DNA of 64,000 nt from QAMX01 sp003149835. Its GTDB lineage: Bacteria; Bacillota; Clostridia; Oscillospirales; QAMX01. The DNA is taken from contig CAUGMN010000003.1 of assembly GCA_959600635.1 (NCBI GenBank), positions 1 through 64,000 of the forward strand, written 5' to 3'. Numbering within the stretch: the stretch's first letter is position 1; every line of letters starts with the position of its first letter. Below, in pieces: positions 42,209 through 51,112 of this stretch. Both the position numbers and the translations under genes were made by a program. The notes beneath the pieces are model-generated. The model was not told where the DNA came from and made no database searches. It saw only the letters and a program-made list of their open reading frames with translations.

Positions 42209-42838
42209 ATGCTCAAAACCGACAAAACCTGCGTTATGAATCTGGACAACGCCATCCGCGGGGCGCGAAACCCCATGAACTCATGGGCGAAATCCGACAG
42301 CGGCTACGACAGCAGGGGCAACTTCGTCCTCGGCGATGCGGATCTCGCCCTCGCCGTCAAGCTCTGCACGGCGGGCAGCGACCACCGCAAATTCATCCGG
42401 CAAATCTTTGTCTCCGTCGATATCACCGCGCCGCTGTACTGGTGGAAAGAGTTCGACACCTATAAGGTCGGCACCGTCGCCAACTCCACGAGCACGATGC
42501 ACCGTATCCACGCCAAGCCCATCGAGCTGTCGGATTTCAGCACCGATCAGATGACCGGAGAAAGCCTGACGCGCTTCGAGGGCTATATCGCCTACCTCGA
42601 ACAGCTTCGCCGCCGCTATACCGAGAGCGGCGACCGCATCTGGTGGGACGATCTGATTCAGCTGCTGCCGTCGAGCTACAACCAGCTCCGCACGGTGACG
42701 ATGAACTATGAAAACCTGCGCAATATGTACCATTCGAGAAGCCGCCACAAGCTCGCCGAGTGGCATGTGCTCTGTGACTGGATCGCCTCGCTGCCCTATG
42801 CGGCCGAGCTGATCATCGGCGCGGCCCGGCCTCAGTAG
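42209..42838 (+). CDS. ThyX-like protein lacking the RHR signature
   Basis: 209 residues, cytoplasmic. Two stretches resemble flavin-dependent thymidylate synthase. A strand-helix segment IFVSVDITAPLYWWKEFDTY stands where ThyX has its FAD/dUMP motif, and LLPSSYNQLRTVTMNY followed by RHKLAEW matches the C-terminal LLPxxxxTxxxxTxNY...R..H...E part of ThyX. The catalytic RHRxxSxxxxSxRY motif is replaced (KVGTVANSTSTMHR). It may be a relative with another role, or an inactive ThyX. The relation is pattern-based inference. The first start, MLKTDKTC, has AAACAGGAGAA upstream. Confidence 0.6.
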   Translation: MLKTDKTCVMNLDNAIRGARNPMNSWAKSDSGYDSRGNFVLGDADLALAVKLCTAGSDHRKFIRQIFVSVDITAPLYWWKEFDTYKVGTVANSTSTMHRIHAKPIELSDFSTDQMTGESLTRFEGYIAYLEQLRRRYTESGDRIWWDDLIQLLPSSYNQLRTVTMNYENLRNMYHSRSRHKLAEWHVLCDWIASLPYAAELIIGAARPQ

Positions 42839-42940
42839 ACATGCAGGCAGCCGCCGCATGAGCCGGCGATCTTTCAAACTATATTCCATCTATATCCCGT
42901 GGGAAAATTCTGACAGACAGACAAGAAGGCTTATACAACC

Positions 42941-43621
42941 ATGTATCTTTTCGACGTACACACGCATACCTCCGAGGTCAGCCCCTGCGGCGTCCTCACC
43001 GCCGAAGAAACCGTAGAGGTCTACTGCGGGCTGGGCTACGACGGCATCTGCGTCACCGACCATTTTAACGCTCATTCGCTGGCTCGGCTCGGCAAATCCA
43101 CCTGGGAGGAAACGGTCGAGGCTTTCGTCTCCGGCTACCGGCTGGCCGAGGCGGCGGGCCGCAGGAAGGGACTCACCGTGCTCTTCGGCGCGGAGATGAA
43201 GGTCTGCGACTACGCCAACAACGAATATCTGGTTTACGGCATCACGCCGGAGTTTCTGGCCGCGCACCCGCGCCTCTACGAGCGGACGCTGGCCGAGCTC
43301 TCCGCGCTCGTCCGCGCGGCCGGCGGCATGATCTTTCAGGCGCACCCGTTCCGCTCCGGCATGGAGCTTTCGCCCGCCGCGCTGCTCGACGGGATCGAGG
43401 CCTATAACGGCAACCCGCGCCACAATTCCGTCAACGACGTCGCCATCGCCGCCGCCAAAAGGGAGGGCTATTTCATGCTCTCCGGCTCCGACTCGCATCA
43501 GACCGGCGACGCCGGCCACGGCGGCATGGCGCTGTATACGCTGCCGCGCACGGCAGACGAGCTGCTCTCTGCCATCCGCTCCAACCGCTACGCGATCCTC
43601 GCCTCGCCGGACAAGATGTGA
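42941..43621 (+). CDS. PHP-domain phosphoesterase
   Basis: 226 residues. Polymerase-and-histidinol-phosphatase fold: DVHTHTSEVSPCG (5-17) with the two metal His, VTDHFN (about 38), the Glu of FGAEMKV, QAHPFRSG and SGSDSHQTGD. No polymerase domain. It is probably a cytoplasmic phosphatase or phosphodiesterase of the HisK/3',5'-bisphosphate type. It lies 85 bp before galE on the same strand. Confidence 0.88.
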   Translation: MYLFDVHTHTSEVSPCGVLTAEETVEVYCGLGYDGICVTDHFNAHSLARLGKSTWEETVEAFVSGYRLAEAAGRRKGLTVLFGAEMKVCDYANNEYLVYGITPEFLAAHPRLYERTLAELSALVRAAGGMIFQAHPFRSGMELSPAALLDGIEAYNGNPRHNSVNDVAIAAAKREGYFMLSGSDSHQTGDAGHGGMALYTLPRTADELLSAIRSNRYAILASPDKM

Positions 43622-43705
43622 GGCGGGTTTTGATTCTGAAAACCGCGCCCGCGTTTTTTTCGGCGGGCGATATTTGTTCACCAAACAAAAAGGAGGCAAT
43701 CCTTT

Positions 43706-44704
43706 ATGATTCTCGTTACCGGAGGGGCCGGCTACATCGGCAGCCACTGCGTGAGAGAGCTGCTTGCGCAGGGCTTTGAGGTCGCCGTCGTCGATAACCT
43801 TCAAACCGGCCACCGCGCCGCCGTGGATCCGCGGGCGCGCTTTTTCGAGGGCGATATCCGCGACAAAGCGTTTTTGGACGAGGCGTTCGCCGCCGTCAAA
43901 CCCGAGGCCGTGATTCATTTTGCCGCGTTTTCACTCGTCGGCGTTTCCATGCAGCAGCCGCTGGCCTATTACAACAACAACGTCCACGGTTCGGAGACGC
44001 TGCTGACCGCCATGCAGGAGCACGGCGTCAAAAAAATCGTCTTTTCCTCGACTGCGGCCGTCTACGGAGAGGCGAAAAGCGAGAAAATCTCCGAAACCTG
44101 TCCGACCGAGCCGACCAACACCTACGGCGAGACAAAGCTCGCCATCGAAAAAATGATGAAATGGTGCGATTTGGCCTACGGGATCAAATATATCGCCCTG
44201 CGCTATTTCAACGTCGCCGGCGCCGACGCTTCCGGCGAAATCGGCGAGGATCACAGCCCCGAAACGCATCTGATCCCGATTATTTTGCAGGTTCCGCTCG
44301 GCCGCCGGCCGCAGCTCTCCGTCTTCGGCGACGACTACGACACGCCCGACGGCACCTGTATCCGCGACTATATCCACGTCTCCGACCTCGCCCGCGCCCA
44401 TGTTCTGGCGCTGCGCCGTCTGCTCGGCGGCGCGGAGAGCGACGTATACAACCTCGGCAACGGCAGCGGCTTTTCCGTATTTGAAATGCTCGAAGCGGCG
44501 CGGCGCGTCACCGGACACCCGATTCCGGCCGTTGTCGAGAGCCGCCGCGCCGGAGATCCGGCCCGGCTCGTCGCCTCGTCGGACAAGGCGCGCGCCGTCC
44601 TCGGCTGGGCGCCGGAGTACGCTTCGGTCGAGCAGATCATCGCCGACGCATGGCGCTGGCACAAGGCTCACCCGCAGGGCTACGGCGGAGGCGCGCGGCA
44701 ATGA
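43706..44704 (+). CDS. galE: UDP-glucose 4-epimerase
   Basis: 332 residues, Leloir pathway enzyme interconverting UDP-galactose and UDP-glucose. GGAGYIGSH NAD loop (6-14), FSSTAAVYGEAK with catalytic Ser, YGETK catalytic Tyr/Lys, then ALRYFNVAGADASGEIGEDH and HVSDLARAH. The start has AAAGGAGG. It overlaps galT by ATGA, so the two enzymes are co-translated. Confidence 0.96.
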   Translation: MILVTGGAGYIGSHCVRELLAQGFEVAVVDNLQTGHRAAVDPRARFFEGDIRDKAFLDEAFAAVKPEAVIHFAAFSLVGVSMQQPLAYYNNNVHGSETLLTAMQEHGVKKIVFSSTAAVYGEAKSEKISETCPTEPTNTYGETKLAIEKMMKWCDLAYGIKYIALRYFNVAGADASGEIGEDHSPETHLIPIILQVPLGRRPQLSVFGDDYDTPDGTCIRDYIHVSDLARAHVLALRRLLGGAESDVYNLGNGSGFSVFEMLEAARRVTGHPIPAVVESRRAGDPARLVASSDKARAVLGWAPEYASVEQIIADAWRWHKAHPQGYGGGARQ

Positions 44705-46215
44705 ACGACCAGAAGATCAATTTAAGCCTCGAAATCGGCCGCCTCGTGCAGTTCGCGCTGCAAAACGGGCTGATCGAAGCCGCGGACGTCCCGTATGCGA
44801 AAAACCGCCTGCTGGCGCTGCTGCACGTTGACGTTCTCGACCCGTGCGACGTGCCGGAAGAGCGCCTCGACTCGCCCGCTCCGATTCTGGAACGGCTGCT
44901 CTCTTTCGCCTATCAAAACGGCACGCTCGAATCCAACGCCGCTTACAGCCGCGACATCTTCGACACCGAGCTGATGGCGGCGCTGACGCCGCGCCCCAGC
45001 GAGGTCATCCGCCGCTTTCATGAGCTTTACGCCGTCTCCCCCGAGGCGGCGACGGACTGGTATTATCATTTTTCCCGCGCCACCAACTATATCCGCACCG
45101 ACCGCGTCGCGCGCGATTTGAAATGGCGCTACCGCTCGCAGTACGGCGATCTCGTCATCACCATCAACCTCTCCAAGCCGGAAAAGGATCCGACGCTCAT
45201 CGCGCTTCTCAAAAAACAGAAAGACGCGGTCTATCCGCGCTGCGCGCTCTGCTTTGAAAACGAGGGCTACCGCGGCACGGCGCAGAACGCCGCGCGCGGC
45301 AACCACCGCATCATCCCCATCGCCCTGAACGGCGAGGACTGGTATATGCAGTATTCGCCCTACGTCTACTACAACGAGCACTGTATCGCGCTCAATAAGC
45401 GTCACGTTCCCATGAAGATCGACGGCGCGACTTTCCGGCGTCTGCTCGATTTTACCGACCGGTTTCCGCATTATTTCTTAGGCTCCAACTCCGACCTGCC
45501 CATTGTCGGCGGCTCGATCATGGCGCACGACCATTTTCAGGGCGGCCGCTTCACCTTTCCCATGGAGCTCGCGCCCGACGATTTTCGTTTTACCGTCGCG
45601 GGCTTTCCCGGCATCGCCTGCTCGGCTATCAAATGGCCGCTGTCGGTCATCCGCATCCGCGGCGGCGACCGCGAGCGGCTCGCGGAGCTTGCGGAGCACA
45701 TCCTTGCCGCGTGGCGCGCGTATTCCGATGAAAGCGTCGGCGTGCTCGCCGAAAGCGGCGGAGAGCCGCACAATACCATCACGCCGATCGCGCGGCGGCG
45801 CGGCGCGGAATACGAGCTCGACCTCGCGCTGCGCAACAACCGCACCAGCGAGGAGCACCCGTTCGGGATTTTCCACCCGCACATTGAGCACCACCATATC
45901 AAAAAAGAAAACATCGGCCTGATCGAGGTCATGGGGCTGGCGGTTCTGCCGCCGCGCCTCAAAGACGAGCTCGGCGTCATCCGCGCCTGCCTGCTCGGCG
46001 ACCGCGAGGCGTTTTACGCGGACGAAACCATGGACAAGCACTGCGACTGGTACCGCGCGCTCTGCGAGCGCACCGACGTCACCGAGGAAAACGTGGACGA
46101 GATCCTGCGCGGCGAGGTCGGGCGGATTTTCACCTGTGTGCTCGAAAACGCCGGAGTGTTCAAGCGCGACGCGGACGGCCGCGCCGCCTTCCGCCGTTTT
46201 GCGGAGTCGCTGTAA
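44701..46215 (+). CDS. galT: Galactose-1-phosphate uridylyltransferase, class II
   Basis: 504 residues, Firmicutes-type GalT2, larger than and divergent from E. coli GalT. It transfers UMP from UDP-glucose to galactose-1-phosphate. Family features include the long N-terminal helical part (KINLSLEIGRLVQFALQNGL), YYNEHCIALNKRHVPM, PIVGGSIMAHDHFQGGRF with the catalytic His region, and HIEHHHIKKENIGLIEVMG. The start overlaps the galE stop (ATGA). No galactokinase or mutarotase is adjacent. Confidence 0.96.
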   Translation: MNDQKINLSLEIGRLVQFALQNGLIEAADVPYAKNRLLALLHVDVLDPCDVPEERLDSPAPILERLLSFAYQNGTLESNAAYSRDIFDTELMAALTPRPSEVIRRFHELYAVSPEAATDWYYHFSRATNYIRTDRVARDLKWRYRSQYGDLVITINLSKPEKDPTLIALLKKQKDAVYPRCALCFENEGYRGTAQNAARGNHRIIPIALNGEDWYMQYSPYVYYNEHCIALNKRHVPMKIDGATFRRLLDFTDRFPHYFLGSNSDLPIVGGSIMAHDHFQGGRFTFPMELAPDDFRFTVAGFPGIACSAIKWPLSVIRIRGGDRERLAELAEHILAAWRAYSDESVGVLAESGGEPHNTITPIARRRGAEYELDLALRNNRTSEEHPFGIFHPHIEHHHIKKENIGLIEVMGLAVLPPRLKDELGVIRACLLGDREAFYADETMDKHCDWYRALCERTDVTEENVDEILRGEVGRIFTCVLENAGVFKRDADGRAAFRRFAESL

Positions 46216-46232
46216 AATTTTATCGTTATCAT

Positions 46233-46266
46233 AACAGGTTCGGATTTAAAAATCCGAACCTGTTTC
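46233..46266 (+). terminator. Terminator after galET
   Basis: AACAGGTTCGGATT and AATCCGAACCTGTT with a short loop, followed by TCGG. Confidence 0.75.
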
Positions 46267-46343
46267 GGCAGAGGCAGGCGGCGAAAGCGCGCTGCGCGCA
46301 TCTGCGCAAAGAGATATAAGACGTATAAAAGGAGGAAGTTCCC

Positions 46344-48362
46344 ATGAGCGTTTCCCAGCCCCGCCCGTTTCGGGGCAGCCGGTGGTTCAAGGGCAACCTG
46401 CACGCGCATACCGAGCTGTCCGACGGCGCTTTGAGCCCTGCCCGCGTCGTGGAAATCTACAAAAAGCACAACTATGACTTTCTCGCCGTCACCGACCACG
46501 ATCTGTACGACGCCTGTCCCGAGCTGTCGGATGAGGACTTTCTGATTCTCCCCGGCGGCGAATTCGCCATCAACAATCTGCGCGGCGAACGGACGCCGCA
46601 GCGGCCCGAGCACAGCTTTGACATCGTCTTCTATCTCAAAGACCCCGATTTTCCCAATCGCCTGCCGGCAGGCTATCGTTTCCGCGACCCGCGCGGCTCC
46701 GAGGGCTTTGACGCGCGCCTGCGGGAGCACCGGCGCTTTGCCGATGAGACCGGCAATTTCTGCGTCCTCGCGCACCCGTCCGGCAGCGGTCACTTTGAGG
46801 TCACGCCGTCGTATGCGCCCGTGTTCGGCGCCATCGAGGTCTATAACCACTCCGCCGAGGTGAGCGGCGGCCGCGGCAGCAGCGAGCACCAGTGGGATTA
46901 TCTGCTGCGGCAGGGACACAGAATCTGGGGAATCGCCTCCGACGACGCGCATTTTAAAGACGCGGACGGCTGCGGCGGATGGATTATGGTCTCATGCGAC
47001 CGGCTGGATACCAAAAGCGTGATGTCGGCCATTGAGGCGGGCAGCTTTTACGCCACGACCGGGCCGCAGATCTTTGAGCTGTACGAGGAAAACGGCGAGA
47101 TCGTCGTCAAATGCTCGCCTTGCAGCGAGATCCGCTTTGTCCAGTTTGAACACCGCGGCAAAGCCTTTCACAGCGGCGGCGGAGAAGAGCTGACCGAGGC
47201 GCGCTTCGCCTATGACGAGGGCGCCAAATACGTCCGCGTCGAGTGTATCCGCGCCGACGGCCGCAAGGCATGGTCGAACCCGTTTTTCGTCTGCGGCGAG
47301 GCGGCGGCCGACCCGCAGTTCACAGAACGCACCGACCCCGCGCGCGAGGCGCCCGCCGCGCTCTGCTCAGGCGTCGCCGTGCGGACGGCGGGCGGGGCAT
47401 ACCTTGGGAACCCAACGCCGCTTCATAACGGCGGCAAGCGCTTCAAGGGCAACCTCCACGCGCACACGACAAATTCCGACGGCGACACGCCGCCGGATCA
47501 GCTTGCCGAGCTCTACCGCAAAAACGGCTACGCGTTTTTGGCCATCACCGACCACCAGCGCTATACTAACACCACAGCCTTTAACCGCGACGGCTTTATC
47601 ACCCTGCCGGGCGCGGAGCTGAGCTTCGGCTGCGGCAGCTTTGACCGCGCGGCGGATGAGACGGCGCGGCAGTACACCTACCACATCAACGGCGTCGCCT
47701 ATACCGACAGCGGCCTTTTGCCCGACGGCTATCTCTTTGAACGGCCGGGCTGGTCGCCGGAGTGGCTGGAAAAGCCGCTGCGCGGCCGTGTGCAGGAGGC
47801 GATTGACTTTTTGGCGGCGCACGGGAACCTCGTGATGTTCAACCATCCGAACTGGTCGCGCAACCGCGAGAGCGACGTCTTCGGTTACGAGGGCCTGTTC
47901 GCCATGGAAATCTACAACCACCTCTGCGAACACAGCCGCGGCAACGGCTATTCGCAGCATTTTTACAGCTTCTGCCTCCGGAACCATATGCCGCTGTTCT
48001 GCACGGCCACCGACGACACGCATAAGCGCGCCGCCGCCTGCGGCGGCTGGGTCGTCGTCGACGCCGATTCGCTCTCGCGCGCATCCATCGGCGACGCGCT
48101 GCGCCGCGGCTGCTTCTACGCCTCAAACGGCCCCGAGATCCACGACTGGCGTTTGGATCCCGACGGCTTTGTCCGTCTCGAATGCAGCGGCGCGCGCAGC
48201 ATTCGTTTTTGGTCAAACGGCCTCGGCTGCGCGCGCTTTGCCGACGACGACATCCCCCTCACCGGCGCGAAGCTGCGGGCCGAGCCGGGCGCGCTCGTCT
48301 GCGCCGAGGTCGCCGGCTTTGATAACACCTTCGCGTGGACCAATCCCATCCGCGTTCGCTGA
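46344..48362 (+). CDS. Tandem double-PHP-domain protein
   Basis: 672 residues made of two related halves. Half 1 begins FKGNLHAHTELSDG and half 2 (about residue 365) begins FKGNLHAHTTNSDG. Each has a TDH metal motif (AVTDHDLYD / AITDHQRYT), a PGGE/PGAE Glu, AHPSG/NHPNW, and a DDAH/DDTH motif followed by GGWIMV/GGWVVV and a small beta domain ending in A-W-[ST]-N-P. Both metal sites look intact. It is probably a metal-dependent phosphoesterase; substrate is unknown. The start has AAAGGAGG. Confidence 0.88.
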   Translation: MSVSQPRPFRGSRWFKGNLHAHTELSDGALSPARVVEIYKKHNYDFLAVTDHDLYDACPELSDEDFLILPGGEFAINNLRGERTPQRPEHSFDIVFYLKDPDFPNRLPAGYRFRDPRGSEGFDARLREHRRFADETGNFCVLAHPSGSGHFEVTPSYAPVFGAIEVYNHSAEVSGGRGSSEHQWDYLLRQGHRIWGIASDDAHFKDADGCGGWIMVSCDRLDTKSVMSAIEAGSFYATTGPQIFELYEENGEIVVKCSPCSEIRFVQFEHRGKAFHSGGGEELTEARFAYDEGAKYVRVECIRADGRKAWSNPFFVCGEAAADPQFTERTDPAREAPAALCSGVAVRTAGGAYLGNPTPLHNGGKRFKGNLHAHTTNSDGDTPPDQLAELYRKNGYAFLAITDHQRYTNTTAFNRDGFITLPGAELSFGCGSFDRAADETARQYTYHINGVAYTDSGLLPDGYLFERPGWSPEWLEKPLRGRVQEAIDFLAAHGNLVMFNHPNWSRNRESDVFGYEGLFAMEIYNHLCEHSRGNGYSQHFYSFCLRNHMPLFCTATDDTHKRAAACGGWVVVDADSLSRASIGDALRRGCFYASNGPEIHDWRLDPDGFVRLECSGARSIRFWSNGLGCARFADDDIPLTGAKLRAEPGALVCAEVAGFDNTFAWTNPIRVR

Positions 48363-48621
48363 GCGGCGCGCTCCGGTTGTTTGAATCCGTCAGGCGGCCA
48401 ATCAATCCGGCGGAGCAGGCGGCGCATGAAACGCTCCGAAGCCGTAAAGCGGTTTCGTGACGGCGGCATGCGGCCTGTTTTCCATGCAACTCCGCGCTTC
48501 GAATGATCGTATTCGCTTGTTATCAATAAAATAGTTTTACAAAATAACTTATCAAAAAGATTGAAGGGCGCACTTCTATACACCCTTCGGCGTATCGTGC
48601 GGTGTGCTGTTTGGCAGCGCA

Positions 48622-48795
48622 CCAAAGCCTCCCTCTGATGAGGGAGGTGGCAAAAATCTTTGATTTTTGACGGAGGGAGAGAAAATAAAGGACTACCACA
48701 AAGCGAATATTCCGCTTGCAAAAACGTTGCGGTGCAGGAATCTCTCCCTCAGTCAGCTTCGCTGACAGCTCCCTCATCAGAGGGAGCCGCGGTAG
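48622..48795. mobile_element. MITE-like element, inverted arms
   Basis: The left arm (48622-48682) contains CCTCCCTCTGATGAGGGAGG and ends GGAGGGAGAGA. The right arm (about 48740-48795) reads inverted with CTCCCTCATCAGAGGGAGCC and TCTCTCCCTCAGTCAGC. The 57-bp centre has no gene. This resembles the short non-autonomous repeats common in gut Clostridia. The rest of the 48363-48985 gap holds only hairpins. Confidence 0.75.
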
Positions 48796-48825
48796 ATTCC
48801 TATCAGCACAAATAACAAACCCTCC

Positions 48826-48853
48826 CTATGGCCGAAACCATAGGGAGGGTTTA
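48826..48853 (-). terminator. Hairpin, possible terminator of SBP gene
   Basis: AAACCCTCCCTATGG pairs with CCATAGGGAGGGTTT. On the minus strand it is followed by GTTATTTG. Confidence 0.55.
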
Positions 48854-48912
48854 CTGTCTTACGAACACCCGGCTAAATGGCGGGGCAATTTGAAACGCCG
48901 CCGAACAGATTA

Positions 48913-48943
48913 TACGGCGCGGCAGTTTTTACTGCCGCGCCGT
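48913..48943. terminator. Hairpin close to SBP stop
   Basis: TACGGCGCGGCAG and CTGCCGCGCCGTA with a short loop. The T-run follows on + only (TTTTTA), so direction is unclear. Confidence 0.55.
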
Positions 48944-48985
48944 ATTTTTAAAAACCGGTCTGCGAAACGTTTTCTATCGCGCCGT

Positions 48986-50428
48986 TTACTTGTTAAATGT
49001 GCCGTCGAGGATACTCTGCACCTGCGTCGAGACCGCCTCGGCCGCCTGCGCCGGCGTCAGCTCGCCCGCCTGAACCTTCCAGTAAACCTCGTTTTCGATC
49101 AGCGTTTCCATCTCGGCGCTCAGCTTATAGGTCGCCAGACGGAGGTTGGGGAGGATATACTCGGTGAGCATTTCCATGTCCTCGTCGCTGCCGCGGAAGA
49201 AGTCTTCTTTCACCGGCTCGACCCAGTTGTCCTCGCTGTTCATGACCGCGCACCAGAGGCTTAAAATCGGGATGTTGACGTCGTAGTCGGCCTTGCCTGC
49301 GAAGATGATCATCTCGCTCGGCGAGGAGATCGCGTCGACGTAGCCCTCAACGTCGTCGCCCTTCGGCATCGGGATCAGGCCGTATTCAAATTCGCAGCCC
49401 TTGATGGTGTCGTTTTGGAGATAGAAACCGGCCGCCCAGAGCATACCGACCTGTTCCTGCGCAAAGGCCGTTCTCGAATCGCCGGCGCCGCCGATCAGAC
49501 GGTGGCCGGAATTAAAGACGTCGTACATAAATTGAAGGCCCTGAATGGAATTCGCCTCGTTGAGCGTATAGACCCATTTGCCGTCGCGCTCCTCAATCGC
49601 CGAGCCGCCCGCCAGCAAAACCTCCGAGCCGTACGGGTTCTTGCCGCCGCCGGCGGAGTAGACGTCCCACTGGCCGTCGCCGTCGTTGTCCTTGGCGATC
49701 TTGTCGGCGAGGTCTTTATAGGCCGTGAAGTTCCACTCGCCGTCGCGCACCATCTGGTACAGCGTTTCGGCCGGATAACCGGCGTTGGCGACCATATCTT
49801 TGTTAAAGAGGATGCCGTAGCCGAATTCGGGGAGATCATACTTCGAGCAGCAGCGGATGCCCCACTGTTTGCCGGCGATGACCGACAGTCTCGACAGCGG
49901 GATGTTGACCAGCGCCGGATCGTCGACGTCGAGACCGGCGGCCTTCATCTCCTCGGAATCGTAGTTGACAAGGTAATTCTGCACCGCGAGCGGGAAAAAC
50001 TGCGCCGTCTTCATCTCAAAGACATCCCACGGCACGTCGCCGCCCATGACAACGGGCATGACGTTCTCAATCAGGTTGTCGGCCTGAACCACGTTGATGG
50101 TAAAGCCGTACTGCTCTTCGAGCGCGGCGTATTCGTCGAGCAGCTCGTCGTCGAGCGTGTTGACGCCCGCCGCTGGCATCCACTTCTCAACCCATTCCGC
50201 CGAAGCGCCCATGGTGAACTCATAGCCGTTGAAATTCAGCTCCGTGGTTTCCGGCGCGGGCGTTGTCTCCGCCGGCGTCGAATCCGCGGGGGCGGAACCC
50301 GTCCCGGAGGCGTCGGGCGTCGAATTCGACGTGCTCTGCGGGTCTTTCCCGTCGGAACAGCCTGCAAAAATCGCTGCCAAGAGGCAGAGAACGAGCAGGA
50401 AGCCAACCATGCGTTTTTTCTGCAACAT
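48986..50428 (-). CDS. Extracellular solute-binding lipoprotein (family 1), orphan
   Basis: 480 residues. Lipobox IFAGC with Cys24, a Ser/Thr/Pro linker, then a family-1 (sugar-type) binding fold: FNGYEFTMGASAEWVEKWMP, GGDVPWDVFEMKT, DMVANAGYPAETLYQMVRDG, FAQEQVGMLWAAGFYL, GLIPMPKG. The start is set by AAGGAGTG and the upstream consensus promoter. No permease or ATPase genes are adjacent, so it must use components encoded elsewhere or act as a sensor. A cre-like site lies in its leader. Confidence 0.9.
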   Translation of the reverse strand: MLQKKRMVGFLLVLCLLAAIFAGCSDGKDPQSTSNSTPDASGTGSAPADSTPAETTPAPETTELNFNGYEFTMGASAEWVEKWMPAAGVNTLDDELLDEYAALEEQYGFTINVVQADNLIENVMPVVMGGDVPWDVFEMKTAQFFPLAVQNYLVNYDSEEMKAAGLDVDDPALVNIPLSRLSVIAGKQWGIRCCSKYDLPEFGYGILFNKDMVANAGYPAETLYQMVRDGEWNFTAYKDLADKIAKDNDGDGQWDVYSAGGGKNPYGSEVLLAGGSAIEERDGKWVYTLNEANSIQGLQFMYDVFNSGHRLIGGAGDSRTAFAQEQVGMLWAAGFYLQNDTIKGCEFEYGLIPMPKGDDVEGYVDAISSPSEMIIFAGKADYDVNIPILSLWCAVMNSEDNWVEPVKEDFFRGSDEDMEMLTEYILPNLRLATYKLSAEMETLIENEVYWKVQAGELTPAQAAEAVSTQVQSILDGTFNK

Positions 50429-50534
50429 TTTGTCACACTCCTTTTTCTTTGTGGGCAGGCCATCTATATAGACGGAAACGCTCGTGAGGGACAAGGATTT
50501 CCGAATCTATCTGGAAGCCTCCGCGCTCGGAAAG

Positions 50535-50548
50535 CGGAAGCGCTTTCG
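50535..50548. promoter_or_regulatory. Candidate cre (CcpA) site
   Basis: CGGAAGCGCTTTCG, a palindrome with the AAGCGCTT core of catabolite-responsive elements, about 50 bp downstream of the -10. Such placement would act as a roadblock. The outer bases are not consensus. Confidence 0.4.
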
Positions 50549-50596
50549 TCGGATTCAACAAATACGGCAGCGCAACGGCAAAATATATTTTATATT

Positions 50597-50624
50597 ATTA
50601 TATAGCAATACCGCTGTTTGTCAA
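50597..50624 (-). promoter_or_regulatory. Consensus promoter of orphan SBP
   Basis: On the minus strand TTGACA (50619-50624), a 16-bp spacer and TATAAT (50597-50602). Confidence 0.87.
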
Positions 50625-50975
50625 GGCCGATTTCATATAATTTATCAGCCGCCCAGATATGGCCTTCTTCGGGCATTCAGCGCATGTGCCAAGCCGGTTT
50701 TTGCCGCATGCAGCGGTCTTTTTGAGGCGGTTAAAGTTCTGCTCACCGTGTGCAGTAAGCCTTTGATTTCTATTAATCACCGTTTTTTTGAATCCATTCG
50801 ATTTTTCTGAAAACATTTCTGTTTTCAAAACTCCTCAATGATAAAGGGCGTCTGCGGTCGCTTCGACCGTTTTTGGGGATTTCGTGTCCCGCTATTTCTT
50901 TTTTTCGGGCCTTTTTTCCGGTTTTTGTCCCTATCCGCCGCGGTTGATATATGAACGCCGCCGGATTCGGCGCAA
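50625..50975. other. Intergenic, nothing recognised
   Basis: AT-leaning stretch with weak reading frames on both strands but no ribosome sites, repeats or RNA signatures that I can support. Confidence 0.5.
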
Positions 50976-50977
50976 AA

Positions 50978-51022
50978 GAAAGGGTATCCGCATATTTCCC
51001 ATCAAAATGCGGATACCTTTCC
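50978..51022 (-). terminator. Terminator of BNR protein gene
   Basis: GGTATCCGCAT and ATGCGGATACC around a 13-base loop. On the minus strand it is followed by CTTTCTTTTG. Confidence 0.75.
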
Positions 51023-51112
51023 AATTGATAGTATTATTTTTACAAGAACATATTTTTGATCAAGCCGATATCAGAGGCCGCCCCTTGTCCGGCTGGCCGC
51101 GTTCTCCGCGTG

